64,000 nucleotides of DNA from Streptomyces sp. NBC_01476. GTDB lineage: Bacteria; Actinomycetota; Actinomycetes; Streptomycetales; Streptomycetaceae. A program made the translations under genes and the position numbers. Every line of letters begins with the position of its first letter. Within the stretch, counting starts at the first letter, position 1. The DNA lies in NCBI RefSeq assembly GCF_036227265.1, contig NZ_CP109446.1, forward strand, positions 1,463,501-1,527,500. Direction: 5' to 3'. Below are positions 8,753 to 17,550 of this stretch, one piece after another. The notes beneath the pieces are model-generated. The model saw only the letters and a list, made by a program, of their open reading frames with translations, was not told where the DNA came from and made no database searches.

Positions 8753-9772
8753 TCACAGTTGGGCCAGGATGTCCAGGGTGAAGACCAGCGTGGAGTTGGC
8801 CGGGATCCCGTTGTTGGCCTGGGCGCCGTAGGCGACGTCGGGCGGGGTCACCAGCATCACCCGGCTGCCGACCTTCTTGCCGGCCAGGCCCTGCTGCCAG
8901 CCCTTGATCAGCTGCGCGAGCGGGAAGGCGGCCAGCTCGTTGCGGGAGTAGCTGGAGTCGAACTCCTTGCCGGTGTCCCAGAGCACGCCCTTGTACTGCA
9001 GCAGGAGGTTGTCGGTGGCCTTCACCTCGGCGCCGTCGCCTTCGATGATGTACTCGGAGACGAGCTTGGTGGGGGCCTTGGCGCCCTTGGGGATCGTGAT
9101 GGACGGTGCCTTGCCGTCGGTGTTGGCGCCGACCTTCGGCAGGCTCGCGTTCGTCTGCGGGACGGCCTTGCCGGTGGCCGAGCTCTTGCCGTTGAAGCGG
9201 TTGATCACATCGATCACGAAGACCAGGGTGTCGGTGCCCTTGATGCCCGCGTCGGGGTTGCCCTGGGTGCCGTAGCCGAGGGCCGGCGGGATCGCCAGCT
9301 CCACCCGGCTCTTGACCTTCTGGCCGATCAGCGCCTGGTCCCAGCCGGGGATGACCTTCTGCTGGCCGAGGACATTGGTGTACGGGCCGCGGCCGAAGGA
9401 GGTGTCGAAGACCTTGGCGGTGTCCCAGACCTGGCCGACGTAGTTCACCTGAAAGTAGTCGCCGGAAGCCAGCGCCGGGCCGTCCCCGGTGATGACGGTC
9501 TTGACCGCCAGATCCTTCGAGGGGGCACCGGAGCCCTTGGCGACGGTCGGCTTCTGGCCGAAGGCGGTGCCGGCCGTGATGGGCGGCACCGGGCCGCTGA
9601 CGATCTTCGCGGAGGGGCTGGCGCTCGCCGACGGCGTGCCCGACGGCGAGGCCGTGTCCGAGGCGGAATCCGACGGTGAGGAGGAGGCGTCGCTCTTGTC
9701 GTCGCTGCTGCCGCAGCCGGCGGCGGTGAGCAGAAGCGCGGGCACGGCGAGCAGTACGGAACGTCGGCGCAC
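8753..9772 (-). CDS. Exported FKBP lipoprotein with two isomerase domains
   Basis: The protein has 339 aa. The N-terminus MRRRSVLLAVPALLLTAAGC is a lipoprotein signal with lipobox Cys20. A Ser/Asp/Pro-rich linker follows, then two FKBP domains in tandem. The first contains YFQVNYVGQVWDTAKVFDTS and the second LLLQYKGVLWDTGKEFDSS. Domain 1 keeps the VIPGWDQAL and IPPALGYGTQG motifs. Domain 2 is more divergent (LIKGWQQGL, TPPDVAYGAQA). It is predicted to help fold exported proteins at the outer face of the membrane. The start is GTG at 9772, directly before the signal. The ATG further upstream would add a Pro-rich segment ahead of the signal peptide and is less likely. Confidence 0.92.
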   Translation of the reverse strand: MRRRSVLLAVPALLLTAAGCGSSDDKSDASSSPSDSASDTASPSGTPSASASPSAKIVSGPVPPITAGTAFGQKPTVAKGSGAPSKDLAVKTVITGDGPALASGDYFQVNYVGQVWDTAKVFDTSFGRGPYTNVLGQQKVIPGWDQALIGQKVKSRVELAIPPALGYGTQGNPDAGIKGTDTLVFVIDVINRFNGKSSATGKAVPQTNASLPKVGANTDGKAPSITIPKGAKAPTKLVSEYIIEGDGAEVKATDNLLLQYKGVLWDTGKEFDSSYSRNELAAFPLAQLIKGWQQGLAGKKVGSRVMLVTPPDVAYGAQANNGIPANSTLVFTLDILAQL

Positions 9773-9832
9773 AGGGTTCCTCGTTCGGTTCGTCGGGGGT
9801 GGGGCAGGCGGACTCGGATTCCGCCGCCCCAC

Positions 9833-9838
9833 ACCCTA
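9833..9838 (-). promoter_or_regulatory. Putative -10 element (TAGGGT) for FKBP lipoprotein gene
   Basis: TAGGGT on the minus strand lies about 60 nt before the GTG at 9772 and just after the pafA stop codon. It suggests the FKBP genes have their own promoter besides read-through from pafA. Confidence 0.35.
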
Positions 9839-9856
9839 CGGTGTGCGCTCCCGCCG

Positions 9857-11218
9857 TCACATACCGGCGATCAGCTTCTCCACCCGGTCGTCGACCGACC
9901 GGAAGGGGTCCTTGCAGAGCACGGTGCGCTGCGCCTGGTCGTTGAGCTTGAGGTGCACCCAGTCGACGGTGAAGTCCCGCCGCTGCTCCTGGGCCCGCCG
10001 GATGAAGTCGCCGCGCAGCCGGGCCCTGGTGGTCTGCGGCGGCACCGACTTGGCCTCGAAGATCTTCAGGTCACTGCAGATCCGCTTGGCCTGGCCCTTG
10101 CGCTCCAGCAGGTAGTAGAGCCCCCTGCGGCGGTGGATGTCGTGGTAGGCGAGGTCTATCTGGGCGACCCGGGGGTGCGACATGGTGATGTTGTCGCGGT
10201 TCCGGTAGCGCTCGATGAGCTGGTACTTCATCACCCAGTCGATCTCGGTGCCGATCTTGCTGAGATCGCCGCTGCCGATCGACTCCAGGGTGCGGCCCCA
10301 CAGCTCCAGCACCTGCTCGATGACGCCGCTGCGGATGCCGCGGCGCTCGCAGAACTCCACCGCCTTGGAGTAGTACTCCTGCTGGATGTCCAGCGCGGAG
10401 GCCTCCCGGCCGGAGGCGAGCCGGACCTTGCGGCGCCCGGTGATGTCGTGGCTGACCTCGCGGATGGCCCGGATCGGGTTCTCCAGGGTCAGGTCGCGCA
10501 TCACGGTGCCGGCCTCGATCATCCGCAGCACCAGGTCGGTGGCGCCGACCTTGAGCAGCATGGTGGTCTCGGACATGTTGGAGTCACCGACGATGACGTG
10601 CAGCCGGCGGTAGCGCTCGGCGTCGGCGTGCGGCTCGTCGCGGGTGTTGATGATGGGGCGGGAACGGGTGGTGGCGGAGCTGACACCCTCCCAGATGTGC
10701 TCGGCCCGCTGGCTGACGCAGAAGACCGCGCCCCGCGGGGTCTGCAGCACCTTGCCCGCGCCGCAGAGCAGCTGCCGCGTGACGAGGAACGGAATCAGGA
10801 TGTCCGCCAGCCGGGAGAATTCCCCGTGCCGGGCGACCAGATAATTCTCGTGGCACCCGTAGGAGTTGCCGGCCGAGTCGGTGTTGTTCTTGAACAGGTA
10901 CACATCGCCCGCGATGCCCTCCTCGTGCAGACGCCGTTCGGCGTCCACCAGAAGGCCCTCCAGGATGCGTTCACCGGCCTTGTCGTGCGTGACGAGTTCG
11001 GTGACGTTGTCGCATTCCGGAGTGGCGTACTCCGGGTGCGAGCCTACGTCGAGGTAGAGGCGGGCGCCGTTGCGGAGGAAAACATTGCTGCTCCGGCCCC
11101 ATGACACGACACGGCGGAAGAGGTACCGCGCCACCTCGTCAGGGGACAGACGCCGCTGTCCCCTGAACGTGCATGTGACGCCGTACTCGTTCTCCAGCCC
11201 GAAAATGCGGCGGTCCAT
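9857..11218 (-). CDS. pafA: Pup--protein ligase PafA
   Basis: The protein has 453 aa. It joins the C-terminal Glu of deamidated Pup to substrate lysines with ATP hydrolysis, marking proteins for the proteasome. It belongs to the carboxylate-amine ligase (glutamine-synthetase-like) family. The N-terminal GLENEYG motif (7-13) supplies Mg/ATP-binding glutamates. The Asp in [15 protein letters not shown] (D57) corresponds by motif position to the catalytic Asp, with KNNTDS further on. Length and motifs are canonical. It lies apart from the pup-prc-dop-arc block, separated by an MFS/LacI pair, and its ATG is 9 nt after the MFS stop codon, so it may be read through from there. Confidence 0.98.
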   Translation of the reverse strand: MDRRIFGLENEYGVTCTFRGQRRLSPDEVARYLFRRVVSWGRSSNVFLRNGARLYLDVGSHPEYATPECDNVTELVTHDKAGERILEGLLVDAERRLHEEGIAGDVYLFKNNTDSAGNSYGCHENYLVARHGEFSRLADILIPFLVTRQLLCGAGKVLQTPRGAVFCVSQRAEHIWEGVSSATTRSRPIINTRDEPHADAERYRRLHVIVGDSNMSETTMLLKVGATDLVLRMIEAGTVMRDLTLENPIRAIREVSHDITGRRKVRLASGREASALDIQQEYYSKAVEFCERRGIRSGVIEQVLELWGRTLESIGSGDLSKIGTEIDWVMKYQLIERYRNRDNITMSHPRVAQIDLAYHDIHRRRGLYYLLERKGQAKRICSDLKIFEAKSVPPQTTRARLRGDFIRRAQEQRRDFTVDWVHLKLNDQAQRTVLCKDPFRSVDDRVEKLIAGM

Positions 11219-11227
11219 GTCTGAACA

Positions 11228-12478
11228 TTACGCCTGATGCGTGGTGCTGAAACGAGGTTCGACCGAGCCGTTTCGATCTTTTTCCGCACCGGTTTCGAGG
11301 TTTGGAACCGTCAGGATTCGGCCGGTCAGCAGCAGTACGAGGGTGGCGACCACGCCGCAGACCGCGCTGACACCGAATCCGGCCCGGGTCCCGCCGTGTT
11401 GCGCGACCAGCCCGGCCACCGCCGTCCCCAGGGCCGCGCCCACCCCCATCGCGGTCACCACCCAGGAAAACGCCTCGGTCACCGTGCCCGCCGGGGCGTG
11501 TCGGTCCACGACGAGGAAGCCGCAGGCCAGGGTGGGCGCGAGGAAGAAACCGGACAGAACGGCGAGCAGCAGCATCCAGCCGAGCCCGGGGACGAGCACC
11601 AGCGGCGGGTAGCAGGCGGCCAGGCCCAGCGACAGCAGGCGCAGCCGGCGCTCCGGGACGCCCGCCCAGCGCCGGGCGCCGTAGGCGAGGCCGCCGGCCA
11701 GCGCGCCGGCCCCGTTGGCGGCCAGGACGTACGAGGTGGCGGAGTCGCCGCCGTGCGCGTCACCGTAGGCGACGGCGGCGAGCGAGAAGGCGCCCAGCGC
11801 GATGCCGATGAAGAAGCAGGCACACAGCAGGACGACCAGGCCGCGGGAGCGCAGGGCGCCCAGCCAGTGGGCCTCGCGGGCCTGTGCGCGCCACTGCCGG
11901 GACGGCCGGGAGGTGACCACGACCAGGGTGCCGGCGACGCCGAGCAGCCCGGTGAGGACCACCGCGGCGGCCTCGGAGGCGGTCGCCACCGCCGCGGTGA
12001 CCAGCAGCGGTCCGACGGTGAAGAGCACCTCCTGGGCGGCGGCGTCCAGGGCGTACGCCTTCTGCACCTGGTCCTCGCGGGGCAGTACGGACGCCCACAG
12101 CGCGCGCAGGCCGCCCTCCAGCGGCGGGGTGGCAAGGCCGGCCAGCAGTACGGCGGCGACCGCCACCGGCAGCGGCTCCGGCCCGGTGACGGCGAGCAGG
12201 GCGAAGCCGGCCGCCGAGAGCAGCGCGGCGGCGGCCATCACGCGGGGCTGGCCCCGCTTGTCCACCGCCCGGCCGAGCAGCGGCTGCCCGATCGCCACGG
12301 CCAGTCCGAAGAGCGCGGACAGCGTCCCGGCCAGCCCGTAGCCGGCGCCCTGGGAGCGCAGGAACAGCACGATGGCCAGCGCCGACATCCCGTTCGGCAG
12401 CCGCCCCAGCAGCGTCCCGCCGAGCAGCCGCGCGGCATACCGCGTCCGCAGCAGCTCACCGTAACCCGTCGCCGCCAT
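11228..12478 (-). CDS. MFS transporter (putative exporter)
   Basis: The protein has 416 aa with 12 predicted transmembrane segments and the MFS signature regions (LFGLAVAIGQPLLGRAVDKRG between TM2 and TM3). It resembles the drug/sugar exporters often paired with regulators in Streptomyces, but the substrate is unknown. It is divergently transcribed from a LacI-family gene, with a 28-bp inverted repeat 22 bp upstream of its ATG, so it is probably the regulated target. The gene ends 9 nt before pafA on the same strand. Confidence 0.88.
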   Translation of the reverse strand: MAATGYGELLRTRYAARLLGGTLLGRLPNGMSALAIVLFLRSQGAGYGLAGTLSALFGLAVAIGQPLLGRAVDKRGQPRVMAAAALLSAAGFALLAVTGPEPLPVAVAAVLLAGLATPPLEGGLRALWASVLPREDQVQKAYALDAAAQEVLFTVGPLLVTAAVATASEAAAVVLTGLLGVAGTLVVVTSRPSRQWRAQAREAHWLGALRSRGLVVLLCACFFIGIALGAFSLAAVAYGDAHGGDSATSYVLAANGAGALAGGLAYGARRWAGVPERRLRLLSLGLAACYPPLVLVPGLGWMLLLAVLSGFFLAPTLACGFLVVDRHAPAGTVTEAFSWVVTAMGVGAALGTAVAGLVAQHGGTRAGFGVSAVCGVVATLVLLLTGRILTVPNLETGAEKDRNGSVEPRFSTTHQA

Positions 12479-12499
12479 GTTTCCCCCATCGTGAGTGTT

Positions 12500-12527
12500 A
12501 CGTATAACGTCGATCGGTCATACGTAC
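12500..12527. promoter_or_regulatory. Candidate operator between MFS and LacI-family genes
   Basis: TACGTAT (12500-12506) and ATACGTA (12521-12527) form a perfect 7-bp inverted repeat with a 14-bp spacer. A second, nested GTTA/TAAC dyad spans 12498-12509. The element is 22 bp upstream of the MFS start and is AT-rich in a GC-rich genome. It is a reasonable binding site for the divergent LacI-family protein. Confidence 0.5.
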
Positions 12528-12662
12528 CATGTGGGCGGCCCCCGGTCCACCCGCCGGGTGCCCCCGGCCCCCTGATGAGAGCGGAGCAACAGTGCGGCAC
12601 GCCTCCGGCGCGGTCCCCCCGCCCACCACGCGCCCCCGCCCGGGCGAACGCGGCGCGGGGGC

Positions 12663-13694
12663 GTGATGGGGGGCGGGAGCGTGATGGGGAGGGGCCGGCC
12701 GACGTCACGGGATGTGGCGCGGGTCGCGGGGGTGTCGCAGGCGACCGTGTCCCTGGTGCTCGGGGGCAAGTGGCACGGGCGGGTGTCGGAGCGGACCGCC
12801 CAGGCGGTACGGGTGGCGGCCGGCGAACTCGGCTACCGGCCCAATCTGGCCGCCCGCAACCTCCGGCTCGGGCGGACCAGGACCGCGCTGCTGGTGGTGC
12901 CCGCGCTGACCAACGAGTACTTCGCCCGGATCTGCACCGGCGCCGCCCAGGTGGCGGCCGAGCACGGCTTCGCGGTGGTGCTCTACCCCTCCCCCGAGGG
13001 CATCGGACCGGCCAGGGACCCCTTCGCCTCGGCGCGGGCCGCGATCGACGGGGTGATCGCCTCCTCGATGGCGGCCGACGCGCTCGCCGGCATCGGCGGC
13101 GGCGGGCTGCCGCTGGTGATGCTGGACAGCGACCCGGCCGCACCGGGCGGCGCCCCGACGGTGAACCTCGCGGTGGCCGACGGCATCCGCCAGATCACCC
13201 GGCACCTGCTGGCGCTGGGCCACCGCCGCTTCCTCCACCTCGCCGGCGACGTGGACGCCTGGACCTTCCGGATCCGGGCCGAAACCGTCGCCGCCGAGCT
13301 GAGCCGCGTACCCGACGCCGTCCTGCTGCACACCGAGCACTCCGCCCTGGACGCGCCGGCGGCCCGGGAGGCGACGCTGCGGGCGCTGGCCCGGCCGGGG
13401 CCCCGCCCCACCGCGCTGCTCTGCGACGACGACATCCTGGCGGCCGGCGCCTGCAAGGCCCTGCGGGGGCTCGGCCTGGACATCCCCGGCGAGCTCTCGG
13501 TCTCCGGTTTCGACGATCTCTCGCTGGCGACGGCCATCGACCCGGAACTGACCACCGTTCGGCTGCCCGCCGAAGAGGTGGGAGCGGCCGGCATGACGGC
13601 GCTGCTCGCCCTGCTCGACGGCGCCCCCGCGGCGGGCGGCGAACTGCCGGTCGAGCTGGTGGCGCGCGCCTCCACCGGACCGGCGCCCCGCTAA
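12663..13694 (+). CDS. LacI-family transcriptional regulator
   Basis: The protein has 343 aa from the GTG at 12663. An N-terminal LacI helix-turn-helix (SRDVARVAGVSQATVSLVLGG and hinge YRPNLAARNLR) is followed by a periplasmic-binding-like effector domain. That domain runs from RTRTALLVVPALTNEYF to the C-terminus and includes DDILAAGACKALRGLG and SVSGFDDLSLA. The true start could also be ATG 12666 or ATG 12684. GCGGGAG lies just before the latter, and all three keep the HTH. It probably represses the divergent MFS gene and itself. The effector is unknown. Confidence 0.93.
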   Translation: MMGGGSVMGRGRPTSRDVARVAGVSQATVSLVLGGKWHGRVSERTAQAVRVAAGELGYRPNLAARNLRLGRTRTALLVVPALTNEYFARICTGAAQVAAEHGFAVVLYPSPEGIGPARDPFASARAAIDGVIASSMAADALAGIGGGGLPLVMLDSDPAAPGGAPTVNLAVADGIRQITRHLLALGHRRFLHLAGDVDAWTFRIRAETVAAELSRVPDAVLLHTEHSALDAPAAREATLRALARPGPRPTALLCDDDILAAGACKALRGLGLDIPGELSVSGFDDLSLATAIDPELTTVRLPAEEVGAAGMTALLALLDGAPAAGGELPVELVARASTGPAPR

Positions 13695-13747
13695 GGGCCA
13701 CGCGGCCCGCCCCCGGGCTCGGCTCCGGACCCGGGCGGGAAAAGGGC

Positions 13748-13776
13748 GGTGCCCCGGCAGCAGCAGCCGGGGCACC
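13748..13776. terminator. Bidirectional terminator between LacI gene and prcA
   Basis: GGTGCCCCGGC (13748-13758) pairs perfectly with GCCGGGGCACC (13766-13776) around a 7-nt loop. It lies in the gap between two convergent genes. Confidence 0.8.
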
Positions 13777-13805
13777 GTACGCCTGGGGAAGCAGGACCCG
13801 GGGGT

Positions 13806-14552
13806 CTACTCCTCGTCGTCGGAAGGGTCGTCGGTCTTGGCGGTGGCCGCGCTCTCGGTGTCCAGCAGCCGGGAGAGCTGGCGGCCCAGGATCCGCTTGA
13901 ACTTGCGCTGCTGCGGCCGGGTGCGGTCGAGCACCGCGACCTCCAGCTGCTCCGCGGTGAGCGTGCGGTCCCCGCCGTTGGTGTCCCGGCTGAGCGACTC
14001 CACCGCCAGCGCCAGCGCCTCCGCGAGGGTCATCCCGTCGCGGTGCCGCTGGTCGAGGAAGCTGCCGATCTGGTCGGAGTTGCCGCCGACCGCCACCGCG
14101 CCGTGCTCGTCCACGATCGAGCCGTCGTGCGGCAGCCGGTAGATCTGGTCGTCCTCGGGGGCCGAGCCGACCTCCGCGACGATCAGCTCCACCTCGTACG
14201 GCTTCTCCCCGACGCTGGAGAAGATGGTGCCGAGCGTCTGGGCGTAGACGTTGGCCAGCCCACGGGCCGTCACGTCCTCGCGGTCGTAGGTGTATCCGCG
14301 CAGATCGGCGTAGCGGACGCCGCCGATCCGCAGGTTCTCGAACTCGTTGTACTTGCCGACCGCCGCGAAGGCGATCCGGTCGTAGATCTCGCTCACCTTG
14401 TGCAGCGCGCGGGACGGGTTCTCGGCGACGAAGACGATGCCGTCGGTGTACTGCAGCACCACGACGCTGCGACCGCGCGCGATCCCCTTGCGGGCGTACT
14501 CGGCGCGGTCCGCCATGGCCTGCTGAGGCGAAACGTAAAAGGGCGTGGACAC
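13806..14552 (-). CDS. prcA: Proteasome alpha subunit PrcA
   Basis: The protein has 248 aa and is a non-catalytic alpha subunit of the 20S core. Seven copies make each outer ring and the gated entrance where ARC docks. The N-terminus [23 protein letters not shown] is the usual actinobacterial form, followed by [16 protein letters not shown] and the conserved [19 protein letters not shown] region. The C-terminal ~25 residues are acidic. The start is GTG at 14552. It lies 77 nt downstream of prcB, so the two are co-transcribed, as in other Streptomyces. Confidence 0.98.
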   Translation of the reverse strand: MSTPFYVSPQQAMADRAEYARKGIARGRSVVVLQYTDGIVFVAENPSRALHKVSEIYDRIAFAAVGKYNEFENLRIGGVRYADLRGYTYDREDVTARGLANVYAQTLGTIFSSVGEKPYEVELIVAEVGSAPEDDQIYRLPHDGSIVDEHGAVAVGGNSDQIGSFLDQRHRDGMTLAEALALAVESLSRDTNGGDRTLTAEQLEVAVLDRTRPQQRKFKRILGRQLSRLLDTESAATAKTDDPSDDEE

Positions 14553-14629
14553 CGGCTAACCGTGCCTTTCTGCTGTCGGCGCTGTGAGAGGGGTGTACGG
14601 CGGATGGCCGCCGCCTGGCTGACCGGCCG

Positions 14630-15475
14630 TCACAGCACCTGTGCCTGGGGTCCGTCGGGGCGCTCCAGGCGTCCGTCGACCACCGTCTGGGCGATCTCGG
14701 CGACCTCCGCGTCGCTGAGCCGGCGGAAGCCGTCCTCGGTGATGACCGTGATGATCGGGAAGATCTTCCGGGTCAGGTCGGGGCCGCCGGTGGCCGAGTC
14801 GTCGTCAGCCGCGTCGTAGAGCGCCTGGATGACCGCGGTGGACATCTGGCGCTCGGTGAGGTCGCTGCGGTAGAGCTTCTTGAGGGCGCCGCGGGCGAAG
14901 ACCGAGCCGGAACCGGTGGCGGAGAAGCCGTGCTCCTCGCTGCGGCCGCCGGTCACGTCGTAGGAGAAGATGCGGCCCTTGCCGCGCTCGGTGTCATAGC
15001 CCGCGAAGAGCGGCACCACGGCCAGGCCCTGCAGGGCCATCGCCAGATTGCCGCGGATCATCGTGGACAGCCGGTTGGCCTTGCCCTCCAGGGAGAGCGT
15101 CGCCCCTTCGATCTTCTCGTAGTGCTCCAGCTCCAGCTGGAAGAGTTTCACCATCTCCACCGCGAGCCCCGCGGTGCCGGCGATCCCGACCGCGGAGAAC
15201 TCGTCCGCCGGGAACACCTTCTCGATGTCACGCTGAGCGATCACATTGCCCATCGTGGCCCGCCGGTCGCCAGCCAGGATCACGCCGTCGGCGAAGGTGG
15301 CGGCCACGATCGTCGTCCCGTGCGGCAGTTCGATCGCCCCCTTGAGCGGCGGCAGCGTCCGGCCTCCGGGCAGCAGCTCGGGCGAGTGCTCCCCCAGGAA
15401 GTCGAGGAACGAGGACGACCCGGGCGTCAGGAAGGCGGCCGGCAGTCGCCCGGTGCTACGAGTGTTGGCTTCCAC
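14630..15475 (-). CDS. prcB: Proteasome beta subunit PrcB (with propeptide)
   Basis: The protein has 281 aa and is an N-terminal-nucleophile hydrolase forming the proteolytic inner rings. A 53-residue propeptide ends at PHG. Autocleavage would expose Thr54, the catalytic residue of mature [11 protein letters not shown]. The partner Lys and Asp motifs are seen in [12 protein letters not shown] and the later [14 protein letters not shown] region. It has a GTG start at 15475 with GGAAGGA upstream. It lies 107 nt downstream of pup and 77 nt upstream of prcA. A TAGGGT -10-like element in the pup-prcB gap suggests an additional internal promoter. Confidence 0.98.
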   Translation of the reverse strand: MEANTRSTGRLPAAFLTPGSSSFLDFLGEHSPELLPGGRTLPPLKGAIELPHGTTIVAATFADGVILAGDRRATMGNVIAQRDIEKVFPADEFSAVGIAGTAGLAVEMVKLFQLELEHYEKIEGATLSLEGKANRLSTMIRGNLAMALQGLAVVPLFAGYDTERGKGRIFSYDVTGGRSEEHGFSATGSGSVFARGALKKLYRSDLTERQMSTAVIQALYDAADDDSATGGPDLTRKIFPIITVITEDGFRRLSDAEVAEIAQTVVDGRLERPDGPQAQVL

Positions 15476-15510
15476 ACGATTCCTTCCACACGATCATGAA
15501 GTCGGTACGG

Positions 15511-15516
15511 ACCCTA
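15511..15516 (-). promoter_or_regulatory. Putative -10 element upstream of prcB
   Basis: TAGGGT on the minus strand, with context GGGTAGGGTCCG, lies 36 nt before the prcB GTG. The same core context recurs before pup, arc and the lipid-kinase gene. Confidence 0.35.
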
Positions 15517-15582
15517 CCCGCGGCCCGGAAATCCATCCGCCCCGCGGTCTGGTACGCGCGGGGCGGGCGGAAGGGTGAGCGG

Positions 15583-15801
15583 CTACTGGCCGCCCTTCTG
15601 GACGAAGGAGCGCACGAAGTCCTCCGCGTTCTCCTCAAGGACGTCGTCGATCTCGTCCAGGACGGAGTCCACGTCGTCCGAGAGCTTCTCGTGGCGTTCC
15701 TTGAGGTCGTCGGCTGCCTGGGAGTCCTGCTGGGTCTCCTCGACCTCCTCCGTGGAACGCGTCGCCTTCTGCTGTCCGCCGTCGGTGTCCTTCGTAGCCA
15801 T
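15583..15801 (-). CDS. pup: Prokaryotic ubiquitin-like protein Pup
   Basis: The protein has 72 aa (MATKDTDGGQQKATRS...). It is an intrinsically disordered tag with the C-terminal helix-forming segment DDVDSVLDEIDDVLEENAED that binds the ARC coiled coil, and it ends in Lys-Gly-Gly-Gln. The terminal Gln must be deamidated to Glu by Dop before ligation. The ATG at 15801 gives the standard length. The in-frame ATG 9 bp upstream would add three residues and is not needed. It sits between dop and prcB, with its own -10-like element upstream. Confidence 0.98.
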   Translation of the reverse strand: MATKDTDGGQQKATRSTEEVEETQQDSQAADDLKERHEKLSDDVDSVLDEIDDVLEENAEDFVRSFVQKGGQ

Positions 15802-15839
15802 GTCCCTCACCCCGCTCGGTTGCGTGCCTACAAGATCAG

Positions 15840-15845
15840 ACCCTA
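15840..15845 (-). promoter_or_regulatory. Putative -10 element upstream of pup
   Basis: TAGGGT on the minus strand lies 38 nt before the pup ATG, in context TTGTAGGGTCTGATC. An 8-bp direct repeat CCTACAAG (15827-15834 and 15842-15849, plus-strand reading, 15-bp period) overlaps it. Confidence 0.35.
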
Positions 15846-15893
15846 CAAGCAGGGTCCGACTCCGGCTCTGGATTACTTGAACGTCCGAGGACT

Positions 15894-15911
15894 ACCGGGT
15901 TGTTTCCCGGT
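15894..15911 (-). terminator. Weak hairpin after dop
   Basis: ACCGGG (15894-15899) and CCCGGT (15906-15911) can pair around a 6-nt loop, 36 bp after the dop stop codon. The stem is only 6 bp, so it may attenuate rather than terminate. Confidence 0.25.
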
Positions 15912-15946
15912 TCTGACCCGTTTCAGCCCCCGGGCGGGCTTCGGGA

Positions 15947-17458
15947 TCAGCCGCCGGACAGGATCCGGACCAGGTCTTCGGCGGTACGGCAGCGGTCGAG
16001 CAGCTCCTTGACGTGCTTGCGGGTGCCGCGCAGCGGCTCCAGGGTGGGGACCCGCTGGAGGGAGTCACGGCCGGGCAGATCGAAGATCACCGAGTCCCAG
16101 GAGGCGGCCGCGACGTCGTCCGCGTACTGTTCGAGGCAGCGGCCGCGGAAGTATGCCCGGGTGTCCTCCGGAGGCTTGTTGACCGCCCTGAGGACCTCCG
16201 GCTCGTCGAGCAGCCGCTGGATGCGCCCACGGTCCACCAGACGGTTGTAGAGGCCCTTGTCGGGCCGTACGTCGGCGTACTGCAGGTCGACCAGGTGCAG
16301 CCGGGCGGCGTCCCAGCCGAGGCCGTCACGGCGCCGGTAGCCCTCCAGCAGCTCTTTCTTCGCCACCCAGTCCAGCTCGCCGGCCAGGCTCATCGGATCG
16401 TTCTCCAGCCGGTTGAGCACGTCCTCCCAGCGGCCCAGCACGTCCAGGGTCTGCTCGTCGGCGTCGGCGCCGTACCGCTCCTCGACGTATTTGCGGGCCA
16501 GCTCGTAGTACTCCATCTGGAGCTGGACCGCGGTGAGGGTGCGCCCGTTACGCAGCGTGATGAGCTGGTGCAGGCCGGGGTCGTGGGAGACCTCGTGCAG
16601 GGTGCGGACCGGCTGGTCGACGGCGAGGTCCACCTTGATGAAGGAGTCCTCGATCATGGACAGCACCAGCGCGGTGGTGCCCAGCTTGAGGTAGGTGGAC
16701 AGCTCGGAGAGGTTGGCGTCGCCGATGATGACGTGCAGCCGCCGGTACTTCTCGGCGTCGGAGTGCGGTTCGTCGCGGGTGTTGATGATGGGGCGCTTCA
16801 AGGTGGTCTCCAGGCCGACCTCGACCTCGAAGTAGTCCGCCCGCTGGCTGAGCTGGAAGCCGTCCTCGTGGCCGTCCTGGCCGATGCCGACCCGGCCCGC
16901 ACCGGTGACGACCTGCCGGGAGACGAAGAACGGGGTGAGGTGCCGCACGATGTCCGAGAACGGGGTCTCCCGCCGCATCAGGTAGTTCTCGTGCGTGCCG
17001 TAGGAGGCGCCCTTGTTGTCGGTGTTGTTCTTGTAGAGGTGGATCGGCTGGGCGCCGGGGATCTGCCCGGCCCGCAGCGCCGCCTCGGCCATGATCCGCT
17101 CGCCGGCCTTGTCCCAGAGCACGGCGTCACGCGGATTGGTGATCTCGGGCGAGGAGTACTCGGGGTGGGCGTGGTCCACATAGAGCCGCGCGCCATTGGT
17201 GAGGATCACATTGGCCAGGCCGATGTCCTCGTCGGTGAGCTGGGTGGTGTCCGCAGCTTCCCGGGCGAGATCGAAGCCGCGGGCGTCCCGCAGCGGGTTC
17301 TCCTCCTCGAAGTCCCAGCGGGCGCGGCGCGCCCGGTGCATCGCCGCCGCGTAGGCGTTGACGATCTGGGACGAGGTGAGCATGGCATTGGCGTTGGGGT
17401 GGCCGGGCACGGAGATCCCGTACTCGGTCTCGATGCCCATTACTCGCCGTACGGTCAT
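15947..17458 (-). CDS. dop: Pup deamidase / depupylase Dop
   Basis: The protein has 503 aa and is a PafA homologue of the same carboxylate-amine ligase fold. It deamidates the C-terminal Gln of Pup and also removes Pup from substrates. The N-terminal [12 protein letters not shown] carries the metal-binding glutamates. Asp95 in [15 protein letters not shown] matches the Dop catalytic Asp. The Dop-specific insertion (about 45-80, [15 protein letters not shown]) that distinguishes it from PafA is present. The ATG at 17458 has AAGGAGG upstream and gives the usual N-terminus MTVRRVMG. The upstream in-frame codons are a spurious extension. It lies 92 nt downstream of arc. Confidence 0.98.
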   Translation of the reverse strand: MTVRRVMGIETEYGISVPGHPNANAMLTSSQIVNAYAAAMHRARRARWDFEEENPLRDARGFDLAREAADTTQLTDEDIGLANVILTNGARLYVDHAHPEYSSPEITNPRDAVLWDKAGERIMAEAALRAGQIPGAQPIHLYKNNTDNKGASYGTHENYLMRRETPFSDIVRHLTPFFVSRQVVTGAGRVGIGQDGHEDGFQLSQRADYFEVEVGLETTLKRPIINTRDEPHSDAEKYRRLHVIIGDANLSELSTYLKLGTTALVLSMIEDSFIKVDLAVDQPVRTLHEVSHDPGLHQLITLRNGRTLTAVQLQMEYYELARKYVEERYGADADEQTLDVLGRWEDVLNRLENDPMSLAGELDWVAKKELLEGYRRRDGLGWDAARLHLVDLQYADVRPDKGLYNRLVDRGRIQRLLDEPEVLRAVNKPPEDTRAYFRGRCLEQYADDVAAASWDSVIFDLPGRDSLQRVPTLEPLRGTRKHVKELLDRCRTAEDLVRILSGG

Positions 17459-17550
17459 GCGGCCCTCCTTGCCCGGCTCCGGTCCGTATGGGCCGGAAAA
17501 CACACCGGCTGCGGGTACCCGCGTCGGGACCCGCAGCCGGAGGGTAGTGC

